Assembly: GCF_000165425.1 (NCBI RefSeq) | Contig: NW_001799636.1 | Location: 285,786 to 349,785, forward strand | DNA length: 64,000 bases | Origin: Paramecium tetraurelia | Lineage: Eukaryota; Ciliophora; Oligohymenophorea; Peniculida; Parameciidae | Direction of reading: 5' to 3' | Part shown: piece by piece, positions 24,197-36,400 of the stretch | Layout: each line of letters starts with the position of its first letter | How positions within the stretch are numbered: position 1 is the first letter of the stretch | The notes under the pieces: generated by a model | The model's database searches: none | What the model was told of the DNA's origin: nothing | The model's input: only the letters and a program-made list of their open reading frames with translations | Position numbers and translations under genes: made by a program

Positions 24197-25459
24197 ATGT
24201 TTAGATTGAATTAATTGGCTGGACAATTTAAGGAAGTCAAGTTCCTAGCAGATCCTCTTGAGTATCTTAGATTGTATGACATGCTTGAACAGGACGAAAA
24301 AGATATTTGTTTTGCTGTTCGTAAATTTGCATAGGAGAAAGTATTATACAATTAATAATAAGGCTGCTCCAACCATTAATAAGTACGTAGAAGCAGCTGA
24401 GTTTCCCACAGAAATAGTGGAGGCTTTAAAACCATTGAAGTTGATTCATAAGACCAACACATATGTGAAAACAGGTTTGGCCTATTTAGAATTAGCCAAA
24501 GTTGATGCTGGTTTGTCCACCTTCTATTTGTTAATGTAAGAGTGAGAATGATTAATTAGTTCATCATTGGTACCTCACAGTATTGAAACATTTGGTTCAG
24601 AAGAATAAAAATAGAAATACTTAACCAGGATTAAGGATATGGATATTTTGGGAGGATGGGCATTAACTGAAAAGGAGTATGGATCTGATGCATCGAGCAT
24701 TTAAACTACAGTCAAAAAGGTGCAGGGAGGATACTTATTGAATGGCAACAAGAGATGGATTGGAAATGGAAATAAGGATATTTTAGTTGTTTGGGCCAGA
24801 AATGCTGAGAATAACAACATAGAAGGATTTATAGTGGAAAACAAATGGGCTGGTGTTCATGCAGAACCAATCAAACATAAGTTAGCGTTGAGAATAGTTT
24901 AAAATTGTTAAATAACATTCAAAGATGTGTTTGTACCTGATGAAAATAGGATGCCAAAAGCTAAAGACTTTTAGAATGGAGTGACTTAAGCTTTGTAGCA
25001 TTCAAGAGTAGGAGTACCTTGGATAGCCTTGGGAATATAAGCTGGAGTATATGAGAATGTGGTGAAATTTACAACCAGAAGAAAGTAATTTGGAAAACAT
25101 GTTGCTGGATTCTAATTATAATAAGAGAGATTGGCAAGGATTTTGACAACATTCTAAGCTAGTTTTCTGATGGTCATACAGGTTTCAAGATTGGCATAGG
25201 AGAAAAAGGCAACTTTGGGATAGATTGCAGCTGTGAAAGCGTGGGTTACTGATAAAACTAGAGAAGTGGCTAGATTGGGAAGAGAGATGATGGGAGGAGA
25301 CGGAATCTTAATTGAAAATTACTGTATTAAGGCCTTGACCGATGCTGAAGTGGTTTATACTTATGAGGTAATTATAAACTAAATATCTCATAGGGATCTT
25401 ACGATATTAATAGTTTGATTGCTGGAAGGGAAATCACAGGCTTGTCTGCATTCAAGTGA
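24197..25459 (+). CDS. Acyl-CoA dehydrogenase, glutaryl-CoA dehydrogenase / ACX4-like
   Basis: 398 residues, introns at 24341-24362 (22 nt), 24542-24559 (18 nt) and 25368-25393 (26 nt). Full family order: N-terminal helices (DPLEYLRLYDMLEQDEKDI), GSEEQKQKYL, GGWALTEKEYGSDASS (flavin region), LNGNKRWIGNGNKDILVVWA, RRKQFGKHVAGFQL, GREMMGGDGIL and the catalytic-base motif YTYEGSYDINSLIAGREITG with Glu retained. This end is closest to glutaryl-CoA dehydrogenase and plant peroxisomal ACX4. The N-terminus (MFRLNQLAGQF) could be a weak mitochondrial presequence. Oxidises an acyl-CoA using FAD; exact substrate not decidable here. Confidence 0.92.
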
Positions 25460-25529
25460 GTTTGATATAGAAGATTATATATATTATTTTAAGTTTCTTG
25501 AAGAAGTTGACATTAATAAAATTATTATA

Positions 25530-27609
25530 ATGAATAAAAAGAGTAAAACTCCTTAACAATCATCTTAACCCTAAAATCAACAAATAAACCAACCTTCTCC
25601 ATTGATGTAGCCATTGTCTTTTCAATCAGGACCGTCTCCATCCTAACCGGATACTTCAGTATTAGATGAATCCGGTGGGGAGAGTGTAAAAGTTGCATTG
25701 CGAATTAGACCAATGAACTAATTAGAGCAAGGAAGAGGGGATGAATAATGTATCAAAGCAATATCAGATTCAAATTGTTAACTCTACTATAAGTAATTCG
25801 CGATCTTAATTAGCAAAGAGGAGTAGCAAAGTAATTTAGATTCAATTCTGTTCTGGATGAGAGGTGCACTTAATAAGAAGTGTTTTTGAAATGCAATATT
25901 TAGGAATTGCTAGATGCTGCCCTGGATGGATATTCAGCCACAATATTTGCATATGGTTAAACCGGATCAGGTAAAACTTATACGTAAATTTTCAATTTTA
26001 ATATTCAAGCATTTCTGGAGTTGAAGAACGTTTGGCTAGAGAAAAGTATATTTCTGATGAGTCTGAAGGCATCATTCCCAGAGCTACTAGATATTTATGG
26101 TAGATAATGGCACAAAGAGCAGAACAATTCTATGTGAAAGCCTCGTTTACAGAAATATACAACGAGTAGTTGAGAGATCTGCTAAATCCTGCTTCTGGAA
26201 TCTTGCATTGCAGATGGAATCTATAAAATGGATTCTTTGTTGAAGATTTGATGATTGTTGAATGCACTTCATTCTCAGATATCCAAGCAGTATTGCATGA
26301 AGGAATGAGAAATAGAAAGTAAGGATCTCATGAATTAAACAAAGATTCAAGCAGATCTCACTCAATATTGACTGCTTATTTAATTGGAGAATAGAATATT
26401 GATGGATAAATCGTTAAAGTATAATATTATTTAATATTTATTATAGAGATATGGAAAATTTTCATTCGTTGATTTAGCAGGTTCAGAAAGATTGAAGGAA
26501 TCCAAATCTTAAGGGGATATGATCAAAGAAACTGGTAACATTAACAAGTCTCTATTCACTTTGGGTAAGGTCATCAAGTCGTTGAGTGACAAAAAGAACA
26601 AACTCCCTTATATCCCCTATAGAGATAGTAAATTAACGATGCTTTTGATGGATTCATTGGGGTAATATAAGTGTTTTAATATTAATAGAGGAACTGCTAA
26701 GGCTTTGATGATTGCTTGTGTATCTCCTTCTGCTGCTTATTATGAAGAAACATTGAGTACTATAAATTATGCCACTTCAACTATGAATATCCAAAACAAA
26801 CCAGTAATCTCGATGGGCGAGAAGGATTAAATCATATACAACCTCACCAGGGAGCGAGACTTACTGAAGATGGAAAATCAGTATCTTCGAGAACAATTAT
26901 AAAGGTAAGGATGATCGTTATTTAGGTATACAAATGGGTTGCCTATAGAAATTCCAAATTTCAATGATAAGAATGGATAGAAGAAATAACTGCCTCCTTT
27001 GCCATCCAGACCTATTAGTCATAATTAAGCTCTTAATAGTTAGCAGAATGGATTTGATCAATAGGTTAATTCTAATAACAGTAAGATTGATTTGCCAGTC
27101 AACAAGATTTTACATGAGTATTAGATGGAAATCAATAAACTAAAATAAGAAAATGATGAATTGAGAAATGCTCGTGATGTTTCTGTCAAGAACTATCACA
27201 TTGTTATGAATGAAAATAATGCTTTGTAACTGAAATTAGAGAATTTAGAATAGATCTTTATTGGGAATCCAATTACTAAAGGGGATCAGGAGAAGTCAAA
27301 GATTCAAGAGGAATATATGTCAAGTGCTTTATTGATAGAAAATAGCGATTTAAAAAAAAAAGTGGCATCGTTAGAGGAGAAGAACATGGAGTTGGCTTAA
27401 GTATGATAATCGATTTTATGTTATAGATTGCCAGAAAAAATCTTAATGGAAAGAGTAGCGACCCGAATGATTTACATGAAATAGTTTAATTGAAACAAAC
27501 AAATAATTAGTTATAATAACGTGTAGAATTTTTATAAGCTAGAGAACGGGACTTACTTGAATAGATTATGAGATTGTAAAGACAACCTAAGGCTTATGCT
27601 GGATTTTGA
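25530..27609 (+). CDS. Kinesin motor protein
   Basis: 641 residues, six introns (25793-25818, 25984-26009, 26419-26446, 26662-26688, 26905-26925, 27401-27426). N-terminal motor domain from about residue 50: [13 protein letters not shown]-loop [12 protein letters not shown], switch I region [14 protein letters not shown], switch [19 protein letters not shown], and [22 protein letters not shown] Pro/Gln/Asn-rich linker and coiled coils ([24 protein letters not shown]) follow. The N-terminal motor predicts plus-end microtubule movement. Subfamily is not clear from reading alone. Confidence 0.95.
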
Positions 27610-27840
27610 TAATAAATTATATATTTTTGTATTTTCAAATACTACACATTTAGGATCCTAACAACTAATTAAATGATTAATTTATAAACGTACTATTTTT
27701 AGAAATACATCAAATGATTAGTAATGATTTATTGAATTGGGTGCGTAAATTTGAAATTCAATTTTATCATCAAATAAAATTTATTCTTATCATAAATTCA
27801 TTTATCTGACCAATTTTAAATCTCTCACTAATTCCTCTAA

Positions 27841-28170
27841 ATGTAAGTGAAGACTCAAAATAGGGAGGAGAGTCTACGGATAAATAATTATATATCTATA
27901 ACTGCTGGAAAATGCTAATCTTATTTCTCAAATGAATATTAAATAAATAAGATTCAATAAATATCAAGTGTGTTAAATTATGTATTCATTATTGGACAAG
28001 AAGTTCAAACGATTCTTCCTGATATTAAATAGAAAGAGATTTCACAATTGGTGAAAGTCCATGTGAATCTAAATTTGAAAGACGATCACTCTCTTAATCA
28101 GATTCCTACAATAGAAATTATTTTTACAGAAGTGAACCCCTCTTAATCGAATGGATTCAAAACATTTTGA
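27841..28170 (+). CDS. Small hypothetical protein
   Basis: 109 residues, single exon, ATG to TGA. Contains ITAGKCQSYFSNEYQINK, LNYVFIIGQEVQTILPDIK and LVKVHVNLNLKDDHSLNQIP. Converges on the CBM20 gene with 76 bp between stops. No domain recognised; composition supports a real gene. Confidence 0.6.
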
Positions 28171-28246
28171 AGTTTTATCTTTTTTATCTTTTCTAATATA
28201 TCGTTAAAACAATGTACCAAATTTGATCGATTCATCATCAGAAAGG

Positions 28247-28606
28247 TCATATAATGATTATATTCGAATAACTTACAATAATTGGGAGTTAAACGAAAAT
28301 ATAATGCTCTGGGACTGGTACCTAATTTAAATCACCCTATTGTCATTATCCTCCCAATTAACTTAATGCTCTTTTGATATTATTGCCTTAAACTCAATAA
28401 GTTGGTCTATATTAGCAAAATTATATACTTTCATTCACATCAACAGATATGTTGCCAACCCAAAATGGATAAATATCTGGGTTTGTAGATAATTGTAGGC
28501 CATCTGAAGGGTTCCATAACCCTAGCTCCTTCACGCTTCCAACAACGCACACAGACTCACTTAGAGTAGTTTCACATCTAACTTTAAAATTCAATTTAAT
28601 TGCCAT
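28247..28606 (-). CDS. Stand-alone CBM20 starch-binding domain protein
   Basis: 104 residues, introns at 28407-28428 (22 nt) and 28272-28294 (23 nt, inferred because it yields an early TGA and avoids overlap with the convergent gene). The whole protein is one carbohydrate-binding module family 20 domain: FKVRCETTLSESVCVVGSV, ELGLWNPSDGLQLS with the conserved Trp, IYPFWVGNISVDV, and EFKAIISKEHQVNWEDNDNR. No catalytic domain is attached. It may bind glycogen/amylopectin granules as a scaffold or regulator. Confidence 0.85.
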
Positions 28607-28949
28607 TAAACTGAGTTTTTCGAGAAATATTGATGTATTATTATTAATATTTATATCGAAAAAAATGATCCTTAAGAATTAGCGATTTTTTTCTAATATT
28701 AATAAATAACTTATAAATTAATTATAGATAGGAATTCGAATTCTCTTTTGAATAAATCTACTTCATCAAAAATAGATATTTTTTACCCGAAAGTTAATTC
28801 TCCAATACCCTCCCCATCTTCACATCAAATCACCCTTTCAAATCAAATATTAACACAAATAACATCTAATGAATATTTAAACTCTAAATTACATAATCCA
28901 AAAATACAAACAGTTAACTTATCAATTTTAAGTTGATACTAATAACTAG

Positions 28950-30488
28950 AAATTCATTTCAAATTTTATTTACTCTCAGGGGTTGTTAATAATTATGAGA
29001 AAAACTTTAAGTTTATATTAATATTTTATATCAGAAATATTATCATAAATTAAGCAAAGTTAATATATAGAAATTTTGATCAAATATCAAAACTATTCGT
29101 TTGTTTAGAACAAAATATCAAATTTCATTTCGTTTATTTTAATTAATTTTATAAAACAATTTCATCAACTACGTCCAGCAATCTATATTTAGTTATAAAT
29201 TATGAGTAGACATAATTCTTTTTTTGATTTCTTTACTTTCAAAAAATCTAATAAAATTTTCTTTAAAGTTATATTTTTATAATACTGACTCTATTAGCCC
29301 AGATAATTTCATTTCAAAATATAATCCTCTTGATACCGTTTCATATTATTAGCCATTTTTTTTACTTATATTACAAATTAAATCTCCTTAATAATACAAT
29401 TAACCTTATTTCAATTATTATTAATCACAAAAAATTGTAAAGGAATTATTCTAAAATCAGCTTAGAAGTATGATTAATTTTGCTATTTCATTATCAAATA
29501 GATTTTAATCAGAAAGTTGTAATTATTTCTTCAACTTTTTATTCTATAGAAGATAAAATTACACATTTAAAACCGATTTGAAGGATTTTTCAGTTAATTT
29601 AGAAAAGAGGAAGTGAAAAGGAATATTAGGCTTTGATATATTATAAGAAGAGGTCATAGGATGAGCATTTTGATTATGAATGTTATTAAACTATATCATT
29701 AAGCTAAAATACTTTTCCAATAAATATTTGGATTCTCAATTAATTAAAAGCATAAAATACCAATAAAATTATTATTTAGAGATAAATACGTATTTTTCTA
29801 AATCTGGAACTACAATAAATTAGATTTCCTAACATACTAATATTACCTTTTAGATAATTAGACAGAAGTATTTCAAAAAATTATTGTATTATTATTGTTT
29901 CATATAGTAATAAATATATCTTGTTTCGCGTTTCAATTAATAATTGAATATATCCTGTATTGAATTATGATTACGATTTATATAAAATATTATTCTTTAA
30001 TTTTAGCAAATTAATTGCATTTACGTTTAATTAATCATAATTTATATCAAATATTTTAGAGAATTTATTACTCTTAAGAATCAATGTTAATTTTCCTTCG
30101 AATCCAGAAAAACTTATATAAATTCAAATTGTACAAAGATTTTTCTTGCTGTTAGAGTAAAATTGTTTTCAGTTATTTACTTTCTAATAACTTATTTAAT
30201 ATTTTTATTTAGGTCTGTATATTTTAATAAATTAAATTTAATGGAAAATTTAGATAGAAATATAGATATTTATTTTATATCCTATTAAAAAATCCTTATA
30301 TATTATATTATATAAATTTATTTATTTTGTATATATCATATTTCCAAATAATTCATTTAGAATTCAAATTTAATCTTGTTAAATTGTTACTGATTCGTAT
30401 TCTTTTTAGATTATTCCATCAAAATGGTGAATCAAAGATTATTTCTTTTGATCTTCAATAATGGAATTTTCTAGCCTGCAATTTTCTG
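28950..30488 (-). pseudogene. Probable decayed coding region next to the NACHT gene
   Basis: AT-rich block of about 1.5 kb. Minus-strand frames show scattered coding-like runs in different phases, for example SGLIESVLQKYNFKENFIRF near 29,200-29,310 and KCSSYDLFLQYIKAQYSFSL near 29,600-29,680, broken by TGA. They could be relics of a duplicated WD/NACHT gene, but I cannot align them by eye, so this is tentative. The remaining region 28,607-28,950 shows nothing convincing. Confidence 0.35.
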
Positions 30489-33400
30489 TCATTAATTATT
30501 GTAATTAAGGATAAGTCTTATAACAACCGACAAACTAAATTATATTAAATTTTATACCTTTTAATTTTAATTCTCATAAATTGAATTTGATTTATTATAT
30601 GTTAATATTAGCAAGAGATTTCCCTTTAATTCTAGTGCAACGTCTAATTTATTAGGAGATACTACTATAGATAAGATATCATAGGTAATCTGAATACTTT
30701 GTATCAATTTTTCTTTTTTCTCTTCTTAAACATCCCAAAATTATACTAAATTGTTTTCAGAACATGAAATAAGTATTTTATCATCCTTAGTGTATATAAG
30801 ATGTTTAATTGCCTTATGGGTTAACCAAGCGATATTTTATTTTTCAGTACTTATTTTGTATATTCTTATTAAACCATCCTTCCAACCTTATGCTAAATAT
30901 TGGCCATTATTTGAAAATACTGCAATAAATTCATTTAAATTGTGATTAAACAACTCCTTCTTCGAACCATCGATTAAGCTGTAACTATTCCATGTTGTAT
31001 ATTGATCTATCTTACTTTCAAACAGAACTTAGTCTTTAGAAAAGTAATTAAGAAATTTTTCTGACTTATCCAACTTTATGAGTTTTACTTATTTTGAATA
31101 GAGTTTTAAATCAATTACTCTTAATTATTAGTTGAAATAATAGGTTAGATATTTTCTACCGACATAATTTATTTGAATTAGGGTTTATTCAGTATTATCT
31201 AATTTCGTATGAAGTTAAATAAAAACTTCATAAATAGGTTTTGCATCCTCCTTGATTAAATCATGATTTTTATATATTTGCAAGAGATTATTATCTTTCG
31301 AATATTTATAAGAATATCTAGAGAAAACTTAATAAACATTATATCTTTTATCAAGATATTGTACATAATATTCATCGCTATCATATGAATATAAAAAGAT
31401 TTACTCTGCTGATAGATTAAGAGTATTGATCACTTGTTTTGTTCTTACATCAAAAATTAAGATTTTGGTACCAATTTTTGAATTATATTATTTGAATAAG
31501 GCTATTTTTGTACCATTTGAAAATACTTTATGTGTAAAAGTTGTTGGAAATATTAGATTTACAGTCTAAGTATGAAATAACTCATAACTTTTAAAATCTT
31601 TCAAATCATATATATGCAAATCACCTTGTTCCTAACATGTAATCCCCATTGAGTTATCCAAGGTTACAAAATCACATTTATATAGTGTGTAAACATTTTT
31701 ATATAAATAATTTTTGAAAGAACGTTTAATTATTTATTTTTCACCATTTTACATATTCCTTACTATGATTGTGTTAATGTCTCTAGAAATCATATATTTT
31801 TCATCTTGGGAAAGGGAAATATATAAAATTTCCGATTAATGATCTTTAAATTCTTATGACATTTTTTCTCTGGTTTTCATACTATATATAGTAATTGAAT
31901 TATCTAGTTTTGAGACAGAATAAAATTTTTTTTCTTCAGGAAACAGACCTGCATAATGAACATTTTCGATTTAATTATAAAGGTTAGTATCATAACCCTA
32001 TTTTTGAAATTCTTTTATATCATACATGCACAAAACATTGCCTTCAATTTGTGAAATAAAGGATTGTTGATAAAACATTTTTTTTGTTTATTCCTTAAGG
32101 ATTGGTATCTTAAAAAGGCTTTTTACATTACTTAAAACTGTTACATCCCAAAATTTTAGGTAATATTCATCCTTTAACATTGATATATCCCAATTAGTTA
32201 TTCGACATTATTTTTTCTTTAGAGTAACCAAATAATTGCTTTCTGATAAAAATGATATCGGGGTTAATTTTTAGAATTATTCAGGATTGTATTTTGAACG
32301 AGGATTGGATAAACTTTAGAAGATAACATTGTTATTTTATTAATAGACAATATATTGTCCATCTTGGGTAAAAAATGGGTTTGTAGCCATATATCCAAAA
32401 TTTTCTGGATAATACAATTTAATATTGTATTCTGTTTAAGATATTCGAATAGTCGATCTTTCAATTTAAACTATTTATTAATCTGCTGTCGCATAAGCAT
32501 TAGGGTAGTAACTACCTTAAATATTCTTAGTTTAATTTTCTTTACAATTTATTATTTTGAGATTATTAGAAGTAACGGCTAAAATTTAATTTGGATCTTT
32601 CAAAATTGTTAGATTATATATGTTATTCTGAATATTAAATTTATATAAAAATTTGATTTATTCTTCCCAATTGTAGCATTTTATTTGATTATCTTTATAT
32701 ATAACAAAGTTCTTATTATCAAGAGAAGTTGTAAATAAACTACCATGTAATCGTTCTAAATTTTAGTAGTTTTAAAGAGATATAAAATCAATAAATTTAT
32801 CAGATATTTTTGCTAACAGTTTCTCATTGTGATTCAATCCAGCGATGTAATAATCCTAATTGTTCCAATTTTCAGAAAAGATTCTTGTTTTTTCAAGATT
32901 TAAAGAATATTGATAAAGGAAGTCATAACTTCGAATTAAAATCTTACCAGTTTCTAGAATGTACAAATTTGATATTTCAATATCTATAGAAAATGTCGAC
33001 ATCTAAATTAGTTTCAGTTCCTCGGTGATTAAATAAATAGCTATTTATTAGTTATTATTAAATGCAAGAAAATGACCACTTTCAGATAAAGCTAAATGTG
33101 TTTAAATACCCTTGTCCTTTTTTTTGATACACTCAAATTTATTCAAAACCTAGGTTTATTAATTTGGTATCATCGTAACCATAATTTCAGTTATTGTTTC
33201 AACTACAATTATGATACATGAAACCCTCCCAGGATAAACTCGTTCTGTAATTGCAAATTAACAAAATTTTAACGACATGATTACTTTTCTATCATCTATA
33301 TCAGCAACTTCTAAAACATTGGAAGACTTTATTGTATAAACTATAAAGTGCTTACTAGCAAATTCTATATTCTTATCTTGTTCGTTAAAAGTAGCAACTT

Positions 33401-36400
33401 TAGTTTAATCTCCTTTTTAGAAATTTTTAAGTATTATGTTATTTCCTTATTTAATTGCCAAGTATTAGAATTATTTTTAATTTTAATTTAGATTTAAATT
33501 TTGATTTTCTCCTACTATCTTGAAGAGTTGAACAACAGCCATTTATTATGTTAAACTATTAATTTCTTAAGAATCGAGAAATCTAATAATTTAAGCAGTG
33601 AAATCATATAAGATTTTATACCAAATGATTGAATTTTCAGTCTAAACTACGAGCTCTAAAGTTGATTCAAATACTATGTCAAGGCATTTTAAATTCTTTA
33701 TGCAATAATTTTGATTAAGGTTATCAGTATTCCATATTACAATCGAATTATCATAACTACAAGAAACTAGCAATGATTCATTCTCATTAAACAGAACTTA
33801 ATAAATGTCTTAAGTATGTATCTCTTATAACGTTATTGTTTAATTATTTTTTAAATCTCTAATCTCTATAAGATTGTTAATGCCTAAGCAGATTTATTCT
33901 CCATTACCAAAGAGAGCAAAACAACCAATAGTTTAATCTTTTAAACATCGTTATTCTGGGCCCTGATCATATTATATTCCATCTCGTTATATTTATACAT
34001 TGTAAATATTTACCTGTTACTTATTCTGCTAAACAGCAATTTTTATGGTTTAATCTACTACTATCCATTTATATGATTATCTTAAGTTTTACACATATCC
34101 GTTGATAGATCCCCTAATAAGATGGCTTTGATTAAATTGATTCTCCATCATGAAGGAATCCATTTGATTCACCATCTGCATTCCCATGATGTTATTTTAT
34201 ATATACCAAAACCTAATCGTTTTATCTTGGTTATATGAAACCATGTATTAATTGGAACAAAAATACATAGACAAAGGTTGACAAGATTGTAGCGGTATTC
34301 TATCTTTACAGTTTGGATAATTTTCATAAACCTCAATAAAGTTACCCCTAGCAACAAATAATTGGTGAATTTTTATTTGTTGCTGTTACCATTAATTCAT
34401 AGTCCATTCCTAAATGGCCATGCAATAAACATCCCTCATTATTATGTCGTCATTTAATTCAATAATTTTACTTATATCATGGAATATGATATATTCGTTT
34501 CGAATGGAAACCAAATAGTCTTCCTTATTAGATTGTTGTTATAGATTAGGATTTTCCCCTTAGCTAAAATTTAAAAACCTTGGCAATTAACCATTAACCT
34601 TTTTTTTTGACGATAATGCATTAACTCTTTCATATCTATCCTAAGTTCTTAGCCATACAATTACTTACTCTTCACTAGTGGATATGAGTAAAGAAACAAA
34701 ACCTGGAATTGTAAAATATTCTTAGTTGTTTGGTTTGAATCTCAATGTTTTTTCAGAAAGTGATTTTATTGCACTTTAGTGATCATTTTTTGATATTAAC
34801 ATTATTTATCTAATATCCCATATAATTATTTCTCCATTTTAGTATCCTATAAGTGTTTCGCCATAGGACATTGGCTTAACACATGAGAATTTCGTTGATT
34901 TATCAAAGATTGTTGATTTAATCCATTCTGGTTTGGATTAGATGACATTTTTTAAATTATAGGTATACCACTCTCCGTACAAACCAGCTTCACGAAAAAG
35001 TAATTTGTCTTCTCTATCATAAAAAGAGGATAAAAATGCGTTAGCCCTGTTATAGAAGCTAGGCTATGGAATAGTTGCTACTAACCTTATATCATTTTTA
35101 TTAAGATGGTAAATTTGATAAAACCATAAAAAGTCAACCAACAATTTAGTTGAATCAGATGAAAAATTAAAAATTCTAACATTTAAATTCTCATTTATTA
35201 TCTTATGTATTTTTTAAGTTTGCAGATTCCATAACTTAACTGACTACTTATCTTAAGAAATTAAGTATGAATTATTTGTTAAAGGTCTTGTTAAAATTAC
35301 AGGTGCTTAATTTTAGTTTTTGAAATCTACAAAATTATTCCAAGGAATTTCAGTCCATATTACTCTTTACAAACTGGTATTATTAAAATTGCAATAATTG
35401 ATACTTACTTCTTTAAACATGGATTAATCCAAATTACTTCCAAAGAAATTAAGGCCGGAAAGATTAGTTTTGTTTAATTTAATTCCTCTTAGATCTTCGT
35501 TTATTAGTTCAAATCCCAACATATTGATCAATAATATGCTATTAGAACCTGCTCTGATAAATATTTCATTTCTTGATAGCAATAATATTTTTATCAAGGT
35601 TTATTTGATATCTTTCTAATTTTACAATTCAGGTGTTATATTAATTAACACCTGTTAAAATTAATCAAGAGATAAATTGAATTCATCCTAATTAAATTAA
35701 CTTGACTCAATATCTTTCTCAAATAGTTTTTTTTTGAAATCTTTTGAAAAATCCTTTATTAATTTTAAAATATATTTTCCCACAAAGTACTCTAAAATTG
35801 ATTAATTGACAAATGTGTAGCAATCATTATCAAGCTTATTAAGGAGGCTTAACTTTATTAATAGGTAATTATGAGGATCATGAGTAAAATAGATTGTCAA
35901 AATATTCTAAATTTCTTTTTTGTCTAATTAAGGGGGTTGCTTTTTAATCATTTGAACAGCTAATAACATTTAGAACTTATTTAGATTTTTTGAAAATTCT
36001 TGACTAAAGTTAAGCTTTTTTTAGTTCTCTTCTTGTTTCATTTACCTTTGATGATATGAGGTTACAAATAATTTGTAAAATTGATATTAAGTAAATTAAG
36101 TTTGGTTTGCAGCCTATTTAATAAGACTTTATTCCACTTCTGAAAATTCATCGCTTAAATTTTCAAATGAAAAATTATCAAAATATTTCTTCTCTCTTAA
36201 CGCAATCATTAAATTATTAACGTATTCACTATAGTCTTACATATTTTCTTTTTCCTTTTAATCAATAGATTTAATTTATTCAATCTTTAATTTTTATAGT
36301 GCAATGTTAAACATTTTTTCTAGTTTCTTTTTGTGCACCTTTTTATCTATATCTGACAAGAGTTATAAAACAAGTTTTAGTGTTAAAGGAGTATAAGTCA

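Noticed and set aside
28748-28936. 62-codon + frame (Ser/Thr/Pro/Asn-rich) ending in TGA
   Set aside because: No ATG start, low complexity, no partner exon; not supportable as a gene.
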